From assembly GCA_963580455.1 (NCBI GenBank), contig OY756967.1, positions 4,486,501 through 4,550,500 on the forward strand: a DNA stretch of 64,000 nt. The letters are read 5' to 3'. Positions 22,996-35,611 of the stretch are shown here, in pieces. The notes beneath the pieces were generated by a model, which was not told where the DNA came from, ran no database searches, and saw only the letters and a program-made list of their open reading frames with translations. The position numbers were made by a program, and so were the translations under genes. Numbering within the stretch: position 1 is the stretch's first letter; each line of letters opens with the position of its first letter. Source of the DNA: Euonymus europaeus. Lineage: Eukaryota > Streptophyta > Magnoliopsida > Celastrales > Celastraceae.

Positions 22996-25891
22996 ATGGC
23001 ACAAGCTGCGGAATCAAATACAAGTGATTCTCACCATCTGTACATGCAAATGTCAAATTTTTCCAGAGATCTATTACACAGATTCATATCTGCAAGCCAA
23101 TTTCCTCGCAAATTCGAAGAATCAAACTTGGAAGGCGAGGAAGATGAAGCAGGGGAAGATAATGAAGATATTGAGCTAAGCCTAGGCCTCTCATTGAATG
23201 GTCGTTTTGGGGTTGACCCAGAAAGAGCAAAAAGGCTGAGCAGGTCATCTTCAATACCAGATTTTGTTGCTAACAATGAAAGTAGTAGTGGATGTGTGAT
23301 CCCTGTAGTTGGTCTTGGTGATATCGTGAGGGCTTGTTCTTTGCCTACAGAGACAGAGGAGTCGAGAAAGAGAAAGGATATGCAGACACTGAGGAGAATG
23401 GAGGCCAAGCGGAAGAGATCAGAGAAGCAGAGGAACTGCAAAGACCAGGCTTTTTGTGCTTCCACCTTGGGTTCTGGTGCCAGTGTGTCTAATGGTCTTG
23501 AATTGAAAGGAGAAAATGATACTTCTTTGAGCGGTGCCTGCATAGGAGGGCTTTTATCAGCGGCACCAACACCACCCTTATCGCAGGGATCAGGTGGGTC
23601 ACGAGGGAGTGGATCCTCTGGGATCTCAGACTTTGAGACTCAGCCGGCTCAAGGTAATTGCCTTTTTTAGTTATATTCATTTTTGCCACGGCTTTTGATG
23701 GAGTTTTGATCTGGGTTTATGTGATTGGTTTGGTAAGAGTAGATAGGAGCACTTGTAATGGTAAATTTTTACTGTGAATGAATAATATATGAAAATATGT
23801 GTTTTTGTTGATGTAATTATATTAAAACATAAGAGATGTGTATTGGTGACGTGGATGGGGATGTGATTTAACTTTATATAATAAATGTGGAACACGGTGT
23901 GAATTTCTGTGTAATTTTATTAGAAAATAGATGTGGAAATGAAATAGTACATGTTTTGGCTTTTTTTTTTGAGAGAAAAATACGTTGAGAGAGACGTTTT
24001 GCTGATATAAGATAAATATGTGAGATCAATTTTATGTAATAGAAGTGAGATTCAATATGTGATTTTAATGGAACAACAAAAGTTGATTGTTATGATTGCT
24101 TTAATGTTCTGGTTCTAGAGTTCTAATTGAAGGTGTTTTTACCTTTAACCTTGTCTATTTGTTTGGTGGTCTAATGAAGTTTCGTGTATTGATGATGGTT
24201 TGCGTAAGATTGGTTTTTTTGCCTGAAATAAATGTGCTTAGAAGAGTAGAAAGTTCATCCTCTCGGGTCTTTTAGTACGTAATTCTTAATCACAACTAAT
24301 TAAGATGTTGATAGTTTCTTTTTGTCCTGGCTGGTCTGTGGTAAATGTTCCTCAGCTTTACTGGCAGAGCATCATGTGCCCTCCATGAATGCTAGCTTTT
24401 TACAGTGAGCTTGCCTTGAGTCATACTTGTGTCCTGAAGTGTTAGAATACTGCCTTTCAAAGATGGGCATTGTCCATTTTTTGTTTTTGTTTTCTTTCCT
24501 CTATTGGACTGCTGTGATTTACGAATTATTCTTTCTCATGTTGGTCATAGCTTATCTGTAACAAAAATTCGAAGCTGCAGATAATTGATGTGTAGTTGAA
24601 GTTGACTCTATCTTCAGTAGTCAGAGTCTAGAAAATAGATGAGCTTTCTTTGTTGGATGGTCTTCTGTCTTCATAATGTAAAGATGTAATGGTAAACAAC
24701 TCTTCCCGTGTACAAGACTCTCTTCCACTGTGGGATCGGGGACAGGTACCTTTGATAGCAGTGGTTGGTGATGCTACTGTTCCATCTTAATTTTACATCG
24801 ATAGGTGAATGCTCTTTTTTCTCCCTTTGGTGAGCAACATCTATGGTCCTTCATTTGAAAGAGTGAACCACCTTTTCTTCATAGAAACTTTGAATATAAT
24901 GCTGGAACAGAATTTTCTTCTTCAATCGAGAAAATAAACAGATTCCTCAAACTCTGAAGGTGTCTGTCCACATTAATTATGGCCAAAATTAGTAAGCATG
25001 TTTTTATTTTTTAACTGGCATGTTTACGGAAGTGTATACTGACGATATTTTCTTGGCTTGTAGTTTAGCAAATTTAGGAGAGTTGAACCTTTGGGAAACC
25101 GCATCTGCTATTTATGTTCCTTTTCTTCTCCTCCCCTTCCTGCCTCTCCCGATCTTTAGTTTATTGGTCGTTTCCATGCATGCTTTGATGATGCAAAGAA
25201 TGATTTGGAGTTTTTTACAAGAAGGCAATACTTAGAAATTGCAACAACTTGTTAGGAACACATCATGCCCTTTTTGCGCCCTTGCTGGTTTCAAATATCT
25301 AATGCTACTGACGCTTCCAAAGCCAAGAAAAGCTCACTTGTGTTTATGTCTTCTTTGGGTCATGTGCTATACCTTTTGGGGGATGTTGTATGTTTTTCTC
25401 TCCTCTGTATTGCCTGTTTCGGGATGATGTTATCTTTATTTCCCTCAACTATCTCCTCTTACTGAAATGCAGGGATGTACAAGTGCACAGAAGGCAGAGG
25501 CCCTGCTAGTGTCCAGTCTTTGCCCGAGTGTGGGAAGAAACCATTGGTCACCAATGGATCAAAAACTACACAAAAGTCAGGAAATTTTTCCAGAGTTTCG
25601 GCGGAGATTAAGCCTACTAAACCAACAGTTGGTGACAAGGGAGCTAATGATATGACGAGGAATGTGTTGGAAGATATGCCATGTGTGTCTACAATGGGAG
25701 ATGGCCCTGACGGAAAAAGAATCGAAGGGCTTCTCTACAGATACAGGAAAGGCGAAGAGGTGAGAATTGTATGCGTCTGCCATGGCAGCTTCCTCACCCC
25801 GGCTGAGTTTATCAAGCATGCCGGCGGTGGTGATGTGGCTAACCCCCTTAAGCACATAGTTGTCAACCCCGCTTCCTTTTTTGTAACATGA
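22996..25891 (+). CDS. AFP: Ninja-family protein AFP (ABI-five-binding protein)
   Basis: Two exons, 22996-23653 and 25473-25891 (GT-AG, phase 1), 358 residues. The EAR repression motif LSLGLSL is at 61-67 in the family context [16 protein letters not shown] basic region follows at 122-146 ([20 protein letters not shown]). The conserved C-terminal domain begins [20 protein letters not shown] and continues [23 protein letters not shown] proteins act in the nucleus as adaptors that recruit TOPLESS co-repressors through the EAR motif; AFPs bind ABI5 and dampen ABA responses. The ATG at 22996 was preferred over an in-frame ATG at 22918 because the family starts just before this position and the extra 26 residues look like translated leader. 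The 1.8-kb intron holds a MITE. Which AFP paralogue it is cannot be fixed by eye; TMAC2/AFP4-like is favoured by its RPK2 neighbour. Confidence 0.93.
23750..24115. mobile_element. hAT-like MITE family, copy in AFP intron
   Basis: The best-preserved left end: GAGCACTTGTAATGGTAA at about 23752, followed by GTGAATGAATAATATATG and GTTTTTGTTGATGTAATTAT. The right part ends near AAAAGTTGATTGTTATGATTG. The copy at 57060-57345 ends TTGTCATTGCAAATGCCCTC, roughly the inverted form of this left end. No coding capacity. Confidence 0.65.
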
Positions 25892-26637
25892 ACTCTCTTC
25901 TCTTGTTAAGCCTTCAAAACCGGCTTGCCGACCAGAGAAGGAAGGAAATTGGATAGGTTCATGAGATGTTCTTTTTCAATTTCTGTGAACCAAGCACTTG
26001 TATTGTACTCGGTACATGAACTCTCTTGCCAAATGGTAAGAAATGCTTGCAAAACAAGTAAGATACTTCAAAAGCGGTATCTTTTTCTTGTTTCCAGAGC
26101 AACTTATATTTCTCAAGGTTTCATTGCTTCATTATCATCATGGCTTTGAGATGTTTGGCTTATCCAATACTGATTTTTTGGATCGGAGACTAGTAGCACT
26201 TGCTTTTTTGTTGGGCCGAACACACCATTTTTGCAGGATTTCCCAATCTGGCTCAAGCTATAACTAAGAATCATAAAGGCTTGTGCATTAGTTCTGCAAC
26301 AATAGGCTATAACTTCTTGTACATCCATCAGATAAAATCTTGCACTTTTGACATGAAGGGGATCATCTCTATTTCCAAGGCTCTACCAAACAACAAATGC
26401 ATATGAGATACAAAGTATAGGACATGCGTAATGATAAAAATATCTGCATTCTTCTGCAGATTCTGAGACACACTTACTAATTGGGTTAAAAAAATGGAGG
26501 AAAAGTAATATTACAATTTACAACTGGGAGAAACTAGAGATCAGAAATCTACCTAAAAACAACTCAGAGAAATAAATTACAAATGGGGCTGTACCTTCTA
26601 AATTTACAAGTAAATCAACAAAAGCATTAACAAGTCA
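25892..26637. other. 3' flanks of the convergent AFP and RPK2 genes
   Basis: Only 746 bp separate the two stop codons, so the two 3' UTRs may approach or overlap. Nothing else is recognised. Confidence 0.6.
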
Positions 26638-29600
26638 CTAACATGAAGGGGGTTGCAGTTGCTTCAGCCGTCGAACGACATGCTTCATTGCTGGTCTTGT
26701 GGATAGATTGTCAACAGTACATACAACTGCTAAGTGTAAAACTTCCACCAAATCATCGCGGGGACCTGCATCCCATAATCCTGCATTGAAAAATTCCTTG
26801 GCCCGCCCTTGTCGCAATAGCATGTGGGCCCATTGAACAATGTTGAAACCATTCCCATATGAGGAGAATGATGGATCGACGGCTTTCTTGTCCGAAAGCA
26901 ATTCAAGAAGGACCACCCCATAACTATAAACATCAGCCTTATCAGAGACACGACAAGTCATTGCATACTCAGGAGCAACATACCCAAAAGTTCCAGCCAC
27001 ACCTGTAGTGGCATGGGTTTCCGAGGTTCCCAAGAGCCTGGCCAGACCAAAGTCAGATAAATAAGCATTAAAATCATCATCTAACAGGATATTACTAGGC
27101 TTCACATCACGGTGGAGGACACGAGGTACACATTGGTCATGCAAGTAGGCAAGTGCAAGGGCAATGTCCAAGGCAATCTTGTACAGTATCCTCCAATCCA
27201 CAGCTCTTGTAGACCGTTCCTGGATGAATTTTTCCAAGTTACCACCCGACAAGTAGTTATAGATGAGGAACATCTCTGTTTCACTTGCATGATAACCAAT
27301 TAAAGTAACTAGATTTGAATGGCGGAGGCTTCCAAGGGTTCTGATTTCAGCATCAAATTGCAGAACCCCCTGAAATTTTCCGACTGAAAGTCGTTTGACT
27401 GCCACCAGGACTCCAGGAGAAATCTCTGCCTTGTAAGTTGAACCAAAACCTCCGTTACCTATGCAGTTGCTTGCATTAAAATTCCCTGTAGCACGTACAA
27501 CAACATCAAAGGTCAAGGGAACCCCTATATCCATGAAAATAATCACTTCCTTTTTCGTAGATCCCATAACTCTGGACTTGGGATTCCACTTTCTCGTGTA
27601 GAAGAACAGAACAATCAAAACTAAAAGAACAGAAACAATGGCTGATGCAGAGGCGATGGATGCTATCTCTATTGAATTAAAACCATTGATCCCACCTACA
27701 TGTGATGGACTTAATGGTGAAGCAGCATAACTTTGTGACCCACCAGCCCTAGCCTGTTGATTTGTAGATGGTACTTTAAGGGTAAACATGCGGCAAGGGA
27801 GCAGATAAGGATTTCCCAGAACACTACTGCACTTCATCAAATTATCACTTGATGGTAGCGGCCCAGACAAGTTATTGAAGGACACATTGAAGGCTGAAAG
27901 TGTTGTCACATTTGCCAAACCAGAGGGAATTGGCCCAGAGAGCTTGTTATTATTGAGTAGAAGAACAGTCAGATTTCTCAAGTTCACAAGATCTAAAGGA
28001 ATATAACCGGAAAGAGAATTTGAAGAGAGATCCAGAAATTCAAGCCAATGTAACTGCCCAAAGCTGGAAGGAATGGAGCCAGTCAGGCTATTACCAGACA
28101 AAGAAAGAAACTTCAGAGCACTTAATTGGCCAAGACTAGTTGGAATGTGACCTTTCAAAAGGTTCCAACTCAAGTTAAGACCAGTAAGAGATATCAATTT
28201 CCCAAAACTTGGAGGAATTGGCCCACTAATCTGATTCCCGGATGCATCTAAAAGTTTGAGAGACCTGCACATTGTACCAATATCCACTGGAATCTGACCA
28301 GACATTCTGTTGTTGCTGACATTAACAATCATGGCATTCAGCCCATCACATTTATCAAACAAACTACCAGGAAATGGTCCGCTCAGATTGTTTTCTCCAG
28401 CAAAAAAGGCATAACTAGTTTGCTTTCCCAATCTTTCGATTGCAATTGGCACAGACTGGATAGTACCAGTAAAGTTATTGCCCCCAAAATCATGAAAAAC
28501 TGCTATGCCACCGCCTCCTTGAGTTAATGGCACAGGGCTTAGAGCCTCAGCTCTCTTATTGAAGAAGGATAGATATACAGATGATGGACTATCCATGTTC
28601 AAGAGAAGATCATTTGACAAAGGAAGAAGTGGACAAGAACTATTGTGAAAACCAGGGATGGAACCTGACAAAGCATTTCCACTAACATCAAACATAGTCA
28701 TGCAAGGCACAGCAAGTTCCTGATCCAACTCCCCTGTAAACCTATTTGAGCTCATATCAAGAAAACGCAGCTTCTTGCACTTACCCAGTCCATAAGGAAT
28801 TCCACCATTAAAAAAATTATCAGCCAAATTGACCATCTCCAAGTTGTCACACATACCCCAGTCGCTAGGTAACCTTCCCTTAAGAGTTGATCTTGGTGCC
28901 CACAACATCCTAAGCTTCGGAAGACTCGTAATTTGAGAAGGAATTTCACCGAGGAAAAAATTAAAATCATCATCGTTTGATGCCATTGAGTCCCCTCCTT
29001 CAGAACTATTCGCATTTAGAAACAGGTCAAGAGCATTTGACAGCACAAATATAGACAACTCAGAGCAATTTCCAAGCTCCTTGGGTACTGCCCCGCTAAG
29101 ACTGTTTCTGGATACATCCAGCACTTGAAGCTTCTGAAGCATACCAAGTTCCATTGGAATAACCTCTTCAAACATATTTGAATACAACAAAAGAGTCTGG
29201 AGTTCCCCACAATTTCCCAAACTTCGGGGAATTCCACCAACCAGCAAATTACCAGACAAATCCAAATGCTCAAGATTCCCACAACCCTCTCCAATCTCAG
29301 ATGGTAGGGACCCACCAAGATGATTAAATGACAAAGAAACTCTTTTGAGGCCATCAGCAAAGCCAGGAACAGTTCCATTGAGGCGATTACCAGACAAATT
29401 TAAGATCTCTAAATTGACAAAATTAGAAAGCGAGCCTGGAATCTCCCCCTCGATCTTGTTGAACCCCAAATTCATGAACCTCAAATTTTGCAACCCAACA
29501 AATGAAACCGGTATAGACCCACTAAAAGAGTTCCCCTCTAGATCAAGAACCTCTAACTTTTCCATGCCCCAAATTTCAGCTGGAATCTCACCATGAAAAC

Positions 29601-30051
29601 CGTTAAACGGCAACGACAACACCCTGAGCTCTGTTAAGCTCCCGACCACAGGCAACAGCTTGCCCGCTAAAATTCCTTTACTACTCCTACAGTATCTCCT
29701 AATTCCAAGTGCATACAGTGGAAAAGAAGTAGGATCAGAGCAAGAGTATTCATTGCTATCATTATTACCTCTTCCACCTCCATTCCCCGTAATGTTGAGT
29801 GAGACGACCCGAAAATTGGCGTCGCATGAGACTCCGACCCAATAGCAGTGATTTGGGATTATCCGATTCCAACTCGAAAGAAGCCCAGCTGAATCAGTGA
29901 CCGAGTTCTTGAACTGAAGCAGCACGGATTTGTCGGAGTCGGCCATGACAAAGATGCCGTCTTGAGTAAGCGAAAGCAGCCAAAACAAGGAGAGTAGCTT
30001 TACAAAAGTGCCCCACTTGATCACTGAAGAATAAGAAGAGGAAGAACCCAT
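26638..30051 (-). CDS. RPK2: LRR receptor-like serine/threonine kinase, RPK2/TOADSTOOL2 type
   Basis: One uninterrupted exon, 1137 residues (Arabidopsis RPK2 is about 1150). A signal peptide (about 1-37) precedes an LRR N-cap with VLLQFKNSV. Some 20 leucine-rich repeats follow in two blocks, split by an island around residues 480-545 that has no LRR pattern. A membrane helix (about 795-817, [18 protein letters not shown]) leads to the kinase: glycine loop [13 protein letters not shown], lysine in VAVKRL, HRD in [13 protein letters not shown] in [10 protein letters not shown] and APE in YVAPEYA. All catalytic residues are present, so an active kinase is expected. RPK2 acts at the plasma membrane in meristem (CLE peptide), anther and embryo patterning. 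The start is the first ATG and directly precedes the signal peptide. Confidence 0.95.
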   Translation of the reverse strand: MGSSSSYSSVIKWGTFVKLLSLFWLLSLTQDGIFVMADSDKSVLLQFKNSVTDSAGLLSSWNRIIPNHCYWVGVSCDANFRVVSLNITGNGGGRGNNDSNEYSCSDPTSFPLYALGIRRYCRSSKGILAGKLLPVVGSLTELRVLSLPFNGFHGEIPAEIWGMEKLEVLDLEGNSFSGSIPVSFVGLQNLRFMNLGFNKIEGEIPGSLSNFVNLEILNLSGNRLNGTVPGFADGLKRVSLSFNHLGGSLPSEIGEGCGNLEHLDLSGNLLVGGIPRSLGNCGELQTLLLYSNMFEEVIPMELGMLQKLQVLDVSRNSLSGAVPKELGNCSELSIFVLSNALDLFLNANSSEGGDSMASNDDDFNFFLGEIPSQITSLPKLRMLWAPRSTLKGRLPSDWGMCDNLEMVNLADNFFNGGIPYGLGKCKKLRFLDMSSNRFTGELDQELAVPCMTMFDVSGNALSGSIPGFHNSSCPLLPLSNDLLLNMDSPSSVYLSFFNKRAEALSPVPLTQGGGGIAVFHDFGGNNFTGTIQSVPIAIERLGKQTSYAFFAGENNLSGPFPGSLFDKCDGLNAMIVNVSNNRMSGQIPVDIGTMCRSLKLLDASGNQISGPIPPSFGKLISLTGLNLSWNLLKGHIPTSLGQLSALKFLSLSGNSLTGSIPSSFGQLHWLEFLDLSSNSLSGYIPLDLVNLRNLTVLLLNNNKLSGPIPSGLANVTTLSAFNVSFNNLSGPLPSSDNLMKCSSVLGNPYLLPCRMFTLKVPSTNQQARAGGSQSYAASPLSPSHVGGINGFNSIEIASIASASAIVSVLLVLIVLFFYTRKWNPKSRVMGSTKKEVIIFMDIGVPLTFDVVVRATGNFNASNCIGNGGFGSTYKAEISPGVLVAVKRLSVGKFQGVLQFDAEIRTLGSLRHSNLVTLIGYHASETEMFLIYNYLSGGNLEKFIQERSTRAVDWRILYKIALDIALALAYLHDQCVPRVLHRDVKPSNILLDDDFNAYLSDFGLARLLGTSETHATTGVAGTFGYVAPEYAMTCRVSDKADVYSYGVVLLELLSDKKAVDPSFSSYGNGFNIVQWAHMLLRQGRAKEFFNAGLWDAGPRDDLVEVLHLAVVCTVDNLSTRPAMKHVVRRLKQLQPPSC

Positions 30052-32059
30052 TCCGAAACCCCGTGAAGGGTCTCTGAAACTGTAAACACTAAGCCCTAAC
30101 CCCCACCTTCTCTGTGGTTGGAATTCTAGATTGAGGAAACGAGGGTTTTTTTTACTGTCACTTGTAAATCCTAACCCTAATTTCTTTGTCCTTGTAGAGA
30201 GAGGAAAAAACCAGAAATGAAAGAGAAAAACAGATGAATAGATTCAAGGACTGTTGTTTTGGTCAGTTTGGTAGAGGTCCCACTAGGGGGAAAGTGGGTC
30301 CCATGTGAGGTCAATAAATGCCATCAGCTCCGTCAATTTATGTAGACTCGGTGGTTTTGAATAAAGGGGTCCACGTAGGGGGTGTCCTTCACTCCTTCCA
30401 GAAGGAGAGAGGAGGTGGGTCCAGTTATAGTGGCCCTACACAAAGTTTCAATTTACAAGTTTAAGCTTTTTTATTTATTTTTAATCAAAAATTACACTAA
30501 ATAAGTTTATCATTTAAACAATTGACATATCTCTAAGTTAGTATGTTTGCGTGCATATAAGTTTTTCATCTGACTTGACATAAGTTGTTCTAAAGCTCAG
30601 TTTGTAGCTGTTCAAAAAAATTGTCAAAATCGAAACCAATCAAAATGTAATTGTTTGGTTGTTTCTATTAAAACAGACTAAAAATTGACATATCGACTGC
30701 GAATGCCCCTGATCTCAAGGATATTGGTATAAGTGGGAATCAAATTTTCAGAACAATCCGAGTCTGTTTGAACATCTGCATCGGACAATATTTACTGACC
30801 ACATATATCACACCGTTCTCAATACTAAACCTTGAAATATGACCTCACTAAACTTTAAGTAAGATTTTGCATATTCAAACAACCTATGAAATTTGAAGTT
30901 AATTAACGACAAGAAAACAACATTGGGTAGGTTTAATTAAGTCCATCTGTCACATTCAAATATCCAAAGATGATATCTTATAGTAATTATAATTACAATA
31001 AACAATAATAAAGACAACCTCTTTTTTACTGTACAGATTCCCACTATCTTTACTTTAATATTCATGTGCTTTCTTTAAAATATATATATATATGTCCTCT
31101 GTAATCACGTCAGTGTGACGAACCAATGACTTCATCTATATGTATTAACTTTTAGTTCATTTTGTTGTTAATTTTATTCACTGATAGTTAATAACAAATT
31201 AAATTAATATTTAACATAATCTTCTCAATTACTTAATTAATTATGGAGATAAAAAAAGAGCAGTAGTGATAAATACTTCAGGGCAATATAACCAATATTG
31301 ACTCATTCATTGTAACATTAATTTTTTACAATGAAATATAAGACAATGTAATATCATATTTTTTTAAATTAAAATACGATATTATAATAAAATAAATTAG
31401 TATGAGTTGTTTACGCCTCAGTCATGTAACATTTTCTTATAAAGAATTCAGTGTTGTAGCTTTACTTGTGCCATGTGAGGGTGTGATGGCAACTTCTTTT
31501 TAAAGATTTTCTTTTCCCATTTTGGAAAGATTTTATTTTATTATATTTTATTCAATTTATTTAATGGCTATTTTTTATACATTATTACGGCTTTATTTTT
31601 AAATAAAAATATAACAACAATCTTACGAATCTCGTTTTTTACATATATAAAAAAGTACAAAATCCAAATTATTTGAACTCAAATTTACATGACACAGCCT
31701 TTCAATATGCACGATTGTGTCTACTTAGCATTGTCACGTGGATTTAAAGTTAGTATTTGAGGTTTTTAACTCCGGTAGTGCTAGATATTCCTAAGAAAAA
31801 CATCTCTATTGCATCCATAACACATGTGACAATCATCACAGCCACAAGATTTGACTCCATTTTTAAATTCTAAAAATCAAAATCATGGCTCTCACCCACT
31901 AGGGATACTTAAACATACAAAGTTTTAGGGATATTTAGCATTTTCGTTTATCTCTCATACTGAAAGTCACATTTTTTTAAATACATGAGTTTCATACTTG
32001 GAGACACTTTTGATGAGAATCAAATGTTTTGGCTTTGCAATTGTTATCAAACGAGTAAT
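30052..32059. other. RPK2 5' leader/promoter and intergenic DNA
   Basis: The first 200 bp beyond the RPK2 start are likely leader. The rest is AT-rich and contains copy B of a dispersed repeat. No gene is recognised. Confidence 0.5.
31745..31955 (+). repeat. Dispersed repeat, copy B
   Basis: Same family and orientation as 5640-5835: GGTAGTGCTAGATAT, AGCCACAAGATTTGACTCC, AAAATCAAAATCATGGC and CACTAGGGATACTTAAAC. It is not flanked by obvious terminal repeats. Confidence 0.6.
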
Positions 32060-33173
32060 TTAGCAGCACCCAATTTTGCAGAAAGAGAAGCAAGAAAACC
32101 AACTGTTCCCAGCACAAGTCTTTTGGGTTGTTTCAGAGGTTTGCGGTGGCAGAGGCGGCTGCTCTTGCTGCTGTTGATGTTTATGTGATTGCTGCTTCTC
32201 AACAGCATCCACCTTCACAGAGCTCATTCTTCCAGCTTCACCTTCCAACCTGAAAATGTGCCAAGACAAATAAGAAAAGAAGAGCTGGTGACTACTAGCC
32301 ATTGGAATTGCAAAGTTTCACCAAAAATGAACAACAGATCATATGCAAATAAATATTTCTAGCTACCAGAGTTGAGAGTACTTATGTAGCTTACACGGGG
32401 AATGCGAAAGAGCGTGTGCTGTTAATACTTCCTTCGGAAAGATAAGAGACGCTTTTATTGTCATGTGCAGGAGGAGTCTTCAACTGAGTATGATCTGCTT
32501 CTTCCAAAACTTCCTGTTTATTTGCTGCAGTCTGATCATTTTCCAACTTCTTAGAATCAGCAGATCGATTCGTTTCCACCTTTGTGATTTCAGCCTTGGT
32601 GTCCGGAGAGGGTTCAGTTACTTGTGATACTTTCTCTATATTTTCACTCCTTTTGCTCGTCTTGTCCACTTCAGGGGCAGGAGGCAGGCCATTCAAGACA
32701 TTAATCATGTCATCAAACTTAGGCAATTCTCCGGATTTATACAACATAAAAAAGTGGTCTCTCGAGAAGCTGTTGTTTCCCATTTGAATACTAAACAATG
32801 ATTCGTTCGACGCAACGCTCCATTCCATTGGCGTGGCTGGTTTACTAGCAAAAACAGCCGACGGGATGCGATTTGGATCATATCCTGAGGGATGCCCCAA
32901 TGTTTGAAGGGAATGTGCAGGAGGGACTGTAGAAGAAGATCCTTGCATAGAGTGACCAGAAAGTTCAGGTGATGATATGGCTGCTTTTGACTCGAGACCG
33001 GATTCTTGGGATATCGGTGCAGTCTTAAGAGTAACCTTAGATTCCACTGCAGGATCACTTGAAGAAGATCCCAATGTTATTGAGGAAACAAGCATATTAT
33101 CTTCATTGTTAGGTGTTAAGAGCTTGCTATTTCCATCACCATGTTCATGATCCATAGCACCCCTAGCCTCCAA
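32060..33173 (-). CDS. Uncharacterised plant protein with Cys-rich C-terminus
   Basis: Two exons, 33173-32395 and 32249-32060. The junction completes FAFPV then LEGEAGRM, and totals 322 residues. The most conserved-looking stretch (about 98-155) is DPNRIPSAVFASKPATPMEW followed by SNESLFSIQMGNNSFSRDHF. The middle is low-complexity and charged. The C-terminus is a Gln/Pro stretch then WFSCFSFCKIGCC, a Cys/aromatic tail that could be lipid-modified. I recognise it as a plant-specific family without known biochemical role; from memory, Arabidopsis At5g16030 and perhaps At3g02125 are relatives. An ATG at 33155 is an alternative start. A 5'-UTR intron (acceptor CTGCAG near 33191) is likely. Confidence 0.82.
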
Positions 33174-34655
33174 TTATAGATCTTTAAACTGCAGAATCAA
33201 GAAGCCATTTGTATCATAATCATTACACGATCATTACATCTTTTTCGCAATCTACAATGAGCTTTACGGTATATATCTAGCAATCAAGCCGCCCTAGCTT
33301 GTGAGTTTTGGAAATTTATCTTCAATTCAAAGAGAGAATCAATAAGTTCTGAGACCTATTAAGAGAACTATCAACATTAACCCCCATCTGTAAAATACAT
33401 AACTTCTTGTCAGATTCTAACATGTTTTGTCTATGGTATCAATTTTCTTGTCCCTAGAACTACCAAAATTTGCATCATGACTATAAACAACCAAGCAAAT
33501 CATCATTGTAATCAACATATAACTTAAAGAGAGCGAAAAGTACTTGCCAGTCCGAGAATGATTTCAAAATTATCGTTTGATCCTCGGCCGATATGTACTG
33601 CAAACTATATATGTTGAATCAATGCCTCAATTGATCTGACATGTAGTTCAAATAATCAAAAACCCAGTAAGGCTTGAGAATGTAGAGAGAAGAAAGAGAG
33701 GGAATTGAGGTTTGTTGGTTTTGGTGTGGTAATTAATAATAAGGGAAGGCCAAGAGAGCATTTCGGTTTAATATTCTTTGTTTTGGAAGAAAATAACAGA
33801 CTCTGGTAGCCGTTAGTGCCATTTTCTGTTTAACTACTCTGTCCAAACGCGGGAAAGATCAACTCTACAAGTTTGTTACTTATGACCAAATTAACCTATA
33901 ATTAACCATATTTTTTTACCAAGTATTTTTTTTTCTTGAAAAATTTATTGAAAGGAGCTGAAACTGTTCCTTTGATTGCTCACTACTGAAAATAAAAGAA
34001 AATGAAAACTGAAAATTGCATGACCTGAAAATAAACTACGGTTAAGGAGATGCTTGTGTGCATACAAGTAGGTGGATTAGGAGGGTAAAACCCCAAGCCC
34101 AGTTGTAAAACTCAACAAACTAAACAAAATATTTATGGTTGACATTAGATTGAGAGCGTGCTAATTATACTTCTCGAAAGATGGGGCTTATTATATTTTA
34201 GTCATCGAAAGTGCATTTGTCAAGGAGTCATCACCTAAAGTTTTATTCAATGATCCTGACACATCATGTCATATGTTGATGTGATATATCAAAATCAAAA
34301 GGTTAGTATACCATAATTAATAGGATGTTGTCAATTCTCGAGCGGTTGGTGACAATGCATGGATAGTTGAGATTTGAGAATGAAGATAGGTAGTTTAAAA
34401 GTACAAACCGTTTGTGAATTAGCGCCGTCTAACATATAACGTAATGTGTCAGGACCACTGAATAATTACTCGGCTTAAATAAAGAAGGGGAAAGTGATCG
34501 AATCAAATGGTTCAAAAACAAGAGGGGTAGACATGTTAATTTGACAAAAAAGTGAGGGTAAGGACTGAAAGTCCATTAGAGGTTCATATAGTCCTAGTTA
34601 TCTTTGAGAGCTTTTGAGACCTGATCTTCACCAACTTCCTACTCAGTAGTTCTCA
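33174..34655. other. Divergent promoter region between the 322-aa gene and CRR7
   Basis: The leader of the minus-strand gene reaches to about 33710. CRR7 is read outward on the other side. Nothing else is recognised in between. Confidence 0.5.
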
Positions 34656-35299
34656 ATGAAGGGAGCCTTGAAGCAGCAATTAATAGACAATGGAATCAAC
34701 TGTAAATTTCTTCTACTTTTCATCGTATATACTTCTACGAATGGAGTTTCCTTCTTGTTGATAATCAACGATGATTAAAATTGTTTGCAGGTCAATATAC
34801 ACCAAGACACTATACCCTTAAACAGTCTCCTCTCCAAGCAAGTTCAGTTGGTTTGTCAAAAAATACTAGTTGGTTTATTCATCCTCAGTTGCCAAAAATG
34901 GTGAACCTGCATGGAGAGGGAGTAGTAAAGGTAAGTGTTTTTTTCTTCTTGTGGTGCTTTAATGTCTATAAACTGCCCATGTTAACATCAATTGTTTCGA
35001 ATTCGAATCCCGATTTCTTGGATTAGGTTTGTGCTGTAAGGAGGAGAAGGGCGCATATGCGAACAGAAACTTATGTGCTACTGGAACCTGGACAGGATGA
35101 GGAGTTTGTCTCAGAAGAAGAATTAAGGAGCAAGTTGAAAGGATATCTGGAGAATTGGCCAGGGAAGGCACTACCACCTGACCTTGAGAGATATGAAACC
35201 ATTGATGATGCAGTCTCATTTTTAATAAAATCAGCCTGTGAACTTGAAATTGATGGAGATGTTGGTTCAGTCCTGTGGTATGAAGTTCGTTTGGAATGA
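34656..35299 (+). CDS. CRR7: Chlororespiratory reduction 7, chloroplast NDH assembly factor
   Basis: Three exons, 34656-34701, 34791-34930 and 35027-35299, total 152 residues (family about 155). The C-terminal domain is diagnostic: [60 protein letters not shown] and a terminal [10 protein letters not shown]. In Arabidopsis CRR7 acts in the stroma in assembling subcomplex A of the thylakoid NADH dehydrogenase-like complex used in cyclic electron flow. The first exon codes only 15 residues, and residues 1-60 would serve as the transit peptide. The start is the first ATG that joins in frame through good splice sites. It is convergent with the next gene. Confidence 0.92.
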
Positions 35300-35611
35300 G
35301 AAAAAGACCTGCAGAGCCTTGATTTTCTTTATCATCAAATAAAAATACTGTGAATTTTTAAGACTGAATGTTTGGTAGTAATTTGTTACTTGTCTGCACA
35401 CTGCACTGTTGATGGTATTATTCAATAAGGCATTTTAACAAACAGCTTGTATACCATTCTTACATTGATATGACTACATCCAGATTACACAAACACAACT
35501 GAGAAAACTCACACAAACAGTCATGACTGATGATTCTTCAGACAAATTCATCCGATCAAAAGAGAAATAACCCACCAGATTTAGGTCTTGTAATATAGAG
35601 TCCCAACATCT

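Noticed and set aside
23031..23543. 170-codon minus-strand frame
   Set aside because: Exact antisense of AFP exon 1; no family resemblance.
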